A program made the translations under genes and the position numbers. From positions 1 to 40,360 of the forward strand of contig JABDLU010000053.1 in assembly GCA_013002865.1 (NCBI GenBank): 40,360 bases of DNA, in the 5' to 3' direction. This DNA comes from Acidimicrobiia bacterium (GTDB taxonomy: Bacteria; Actinomycetota; Acidimicrobiia; Spongiisociales; SHLN01). Below the pieces are notes generated by a model, which was not told the origin of the DNA, ran no database searches, and saw nothing but the letters and a program-made list of their open reading frames with translations. Positions 38,196-40,360 of the stretch are shown here, piece by piece (the stretch's first letter is position 1; the number at the start of each line of letters is the position of its first letter).

Positions 38196-40271
38196 CTAGA
38201 CCCGGGCGACCTCGCGCAGTTGGTAGGACTCAAGCACATCGCCCTCCTTGATATCACGGAAGTTCTCGAGCCCGATGCCGCACTCGAAACCGGCCGACAC
38301 CGAGCGGGTGTCGTCCTTGAATCGGCGCAACGAGGCAACCCGGCCGTCGTAGACGACCACGCCATCGCGCACCAGGCGGATCCTGGCGCCCCGGCTGATC
38401 TCGCCTTCGGTGACGTACGAGCCGGCGATCATTCCCAGACGGGGTGCCCGGAAGGTGGCCCGCACTTCGGCAACGCCCAGCAGATCCTCGACCTCTTCGG
38501 GAGCGAGTTCCCCCACCAGCATCTGTTCGATCTCGTCGAGGAGCTCGTAAATGATGCGGTACGTTCGGATTTCCACACTGGCGGACTCGGCCGCCTTGCG
38601 GCTCTTGGAGTCGGGCCGAACGTTGAACCCGATGATGACCGCCTCTGAGGCATCGGCCAGCAGCACGTCGCTCTCGGTGATACCTCCAACGGCCGACGAG
38701 ACGATGGTGAGCTTGCCACCTTCGCGACCGATCTCGGACACCTTGTCGCGAATCGCTTCAAGCGACCCGGTCACATCCGTCTTGATGATGAGGCGCAGCT
38801 CGGCGTCGTCGGCGGTGCGGAGCTCCTCGAGGAGCTGGCTCATGCGCTCCTGTGGGGTCGGCACGACCAGGTTCTTGGCCCGGAGCTCGGCAAGCGCATC
38901 GGCGGCCATGCTGCGGGCGGTCTTGTCGTCCTCGACCACCTGAAAGCGGTCGCCGGCGCTGGGAACGTCGGACCAGCCCATGATCAGCACCGGCGTCGCC
39001 GGGCCGGCCTTCTTCACCTGTGCTCCTTGATCATCGATCATGGCCCTGACGCGGCCTGAGACGGCTCCGGCCACGAGCACGTCGCCGACCTGCAGGGTGC
39101 CCCGCTGGACGATGACGGTAGCAACCGGACCGCGGCCTTTGTCAAGATTGCTCTCGATGACAACGCCTTCCGGGTCGGCCGTCGGGTTGCTCTTGAGGTC
39201 GTCCAACTCGGCGGTGAGCTGAATCAGTTCGAGCAGCTGGTCGATCCCGTCGCCGTTGAGAGCGGACACTTCGGCGCTGACGACGTCGCCACCGAGCTCC
39301 TCGACGATGATCCCATGCTCGGTGAGCTGGGCCCGCACGTTGTTCGGGTCGGCTTCGGGCAGGTCCATCTTGTTGATGGCGACGATCATCGGGACGCCGG
39401 CTGCTTTGGCATGGCTGATGGCCTCGGCGGTCTGGGGCATGACTCCGTCGTTTGCTGCCACGACCAGGATGACAATGTCGGTGACGTTGGCGCCGCGGGC
39501 TCGCAGCGAGGTGAACGCCTCGTGACCGGGCGTGTCGATGAAGGTCAGCTTCGAAGGGCCGACGGTGACCTGATAGGCACCGATGTGTTGGGTGATGCCG
39601 CCGGCCTCCCCCGCCACGACGTTGGCATGCCGGATCGTGTCGAGCAGCTGGGTCTTGCCATGGTCGACATGACCCATGACCGTGATGACCGGTGGACGCG
39701 ACTCCAGATCCTCCGGCCGGTCTTCTTCAAAGACCCGGGTACGGAGCGAGACGACTTCTTCGGCTTCCTCCGCCTCGGGCTCGGCGACCTCGACCTGAAA
39801 CCCAAAGGCTTCGGTGAGCGGCCCAAGGATGTCCTCTGGCACGGGCTGGGCGGCGGCCGCCATCTCACCCATCGCCATGATCGCTTTCACGAGGGCACCG
39901 GTCGGGCGCCGCATCAGCGTGGCGAGCTCAGCCACGGTCACGCCGTAGGGAACCTCGAGCAGCTCGAGACCGCCCACACGGACAGGCTCGTCGGACTCCG
40001 GACCGGCGTCTTCCTCGGCGGGCTCGTCGGCTTCCTCGTCGGCTTCCGCCTCAGTGGGCTCTTCGGTCGACACCGTCTCCCCGGCGGGCTCGGAGTCCGC
40101 CGTTTCCGTGGCCTCGTCTTGATACGACAGGCGCAGCAGCTCGGCCTCTTCCTCGTCGACGCCCGAGGACGCCGTCTTCACCTCGAGCCCGAGCTCTTGA
40201 GCCCGCGCCAATACGGCCTTGGACTCGAGGTCCAATTCCCGTGCAATCTCGTAAATCCGTGTCTTACTCAC
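38196..40271 (-). CDS. infB: Translation initiation factor IF-2
   Basis: This 691-residue GTPase brings fMet-tRNA to the 30S subunit. It has an N-terminal IF2-N helix region ([20 protein letters not shown]), an acidic linker (about residues 45-100), a second IF2-N motif ([26 protein letters not shown]) and the G domain: GHVDHGKT (about 198-205), [20 protein letters not shown]. The C-terminal domains follow complete. GTG 40271 has GAGGGGG upstream and overlaps the preceding gene's TAA. Confidence 0.96.
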   Translation of the reverse strand: MSKTRIYEIARELDLESKAVLARAQELGLEVKTASSGVDEEEAELLRLSYQDEATETADSEPAGETVSTEEPTEAEADEEADEPAEEDAGPESDEPVRVGGLELLEVPYGVTVAELATLMRRPTGALVKAIMAMGEMAAAAQPVPEDILGPLTEAFGFQVEVAEPEAEEAEEVVSLRTRVFEEDRPEDLESRPPVITVMGHVDHGKTQLLDTIRHANVVAGEAGGITQHIGAYQVTVGPSKLTFIDTPGHEAFTSLRARGANVTDIVILVVAANDGVMPQTAEAISHAKAAGVPMIVAINKMDLPEADPNNVRAQLTEHGIIVEELGGDVVSAEVSALNGDGIDQLLELIQLTAELDDLKSNPTADPEGVVIESNLDKGRGPVATVIVQRGTLQVGDVLVAGAVSGRVRAMIDDQGAQVKKAGPATPVLIMGWSDVPSAGDRFQVVEDDKTARSMAADALAELRAKNLVVPTPQERMSQLLEELRTADDAELRLIIKTDVTGSLEAIRDKVSEIGREGGKLTIVSSAVGGITESDVLLADASEAVIIGFNVRPDSKSRKAAESASVEIRTYRIIYELLDEIEQMLVGELAPEEVEDLLGVAEVRATFRAPRLGMIAGSYVTEGEISRGARIRLVRDGVVVYDGRVASLRRFKDDTRSVSAGFECGIGLENFRDIKEGDVLESYQLREVARV

Positions 40272-40360
40272 GGACCCCCTCAGCCTTCGTTGCGTCGGTG
40301 TCAGCTTCGTCGGATGATGTCTCGTCGGCAACTTCGGCCGTCTCGGCTGCAGCGGCCTCT
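40264..40360 (-). CDS. Acidic C-terminal tail of upstream gene (partial)
   Basis: The frame entering from the window's right edge encodes 31 residues, rich in Ala, Glu, Asp and Thr, ending VRE and TAA at 40264-40266. The tail overlaps the infB GTG by 8 bp. From the usual order this is the end of nusA or, less likely, ylxR; the acidic tail itself cannot decide. Confidence 0.7.
   Translation of the reverse strand, partial: EAAAAETAEVADETSSDEADTDATKAEGVRE

Noticed and set aside
40264-40360. Naming the partial gene nusA
   Set aside because: Only an acidic, low-complexity tail is visible; gene order suggests nusA or ylxR but sequence cannot decide.

Overview
This window is GC-rich, gene-dense DNA from an actinobacterium, probably a deep-branching one such as class Acidimicrobiia; no finer placement is possible from the sequence alone. 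The evidence is a Bpa-type proteasome activator, an imuA'/imuB mutasome pair under a perfect actinobacterial SOS box, a FadD15-type acyl-CoA synthetase, an ECF42-type sigma factor with a DGPF protein, many GTG starts, and many TANNNT -10 boxes only 6-9 nt before a start codon (leaderless mRNAs).

Layout. 1-3460 (-): a two-gene heterodimeric ABC exporter, the second gene cut by the window edge. 3516-4595: an Nfu_N/HEAT protein. 4687-6296: DGPF protein and ECF sigma factor. 6301-7784: DUF454 membrane protein, an orphan HypA-like domain, LMW phosphatase and a DUF222 fragment. 7836-11212: acyl-CoA synthetase, VIT1-type metal transporter, acyltransferase. 11251-18085: SGNH hydrolase, 33-residue Cys-rich protein, glycosyltransferase, 4-alpha-glucanotransferase, Bpa, 6-phosphogluconate dehydrogenase, thiamine pyrophosphokinase, YbaK. 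18165-21584: lipoprotein, 5-formyl-THF cyclo-ligase, SDR dehydrogenase, dienoyl-CoA isomerase-like crotonase, acyltransferase. 21860-23260: a SARP/BTAD regulator divergent from a membrane protein with RFAG repeats. 23567-25574 (-): imuB and imuA'. 25721-28214: MBOAT acyltransferase and SGNH partner. 28211-31122 (-): rpsO and pnp. 31667-34733 (-): RidA, AI-2E-family permease and an unknown exported protein. 34788-40360 (-): the translation-factor operon, tail of an upstream gene-infB-ylxP-rbfA-nrnA-truB-ribF, with overlapping or nearly touching genes.

Functionally the window is mostly housekeeping: translation initiation and ribosome maturation, RNA decay, lipid activation and beta-oxidation side reactions, glycogen/maltodextrin and pentose phosphate metabolism, folate and thiamine cofactors, proteasome regulation and DNA-damage mutagenesis. 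No tRNA, rRNA, CRISPR array, prophage or transposase was recognised.

The most unusual signal is non-coding. Several intergenic spaces hold arrays of degenerate 7-bp tandem units (GGTCAGT, ACCCCCG, GTTTCAA, GGCGTCG, GACTATC types), resembling the heptameric STRR sequences of cyanobacteria, and they lie beside a roughly 95-bp dispersed hairpin element in three copies. In two places such an array forms the 3' end and stop-proximal codons of a gene. Convergent gene pairs are either closely packed, four of them sharing one CTAG as two opposed stop codons, or separated by these arrays and strong hairpins.
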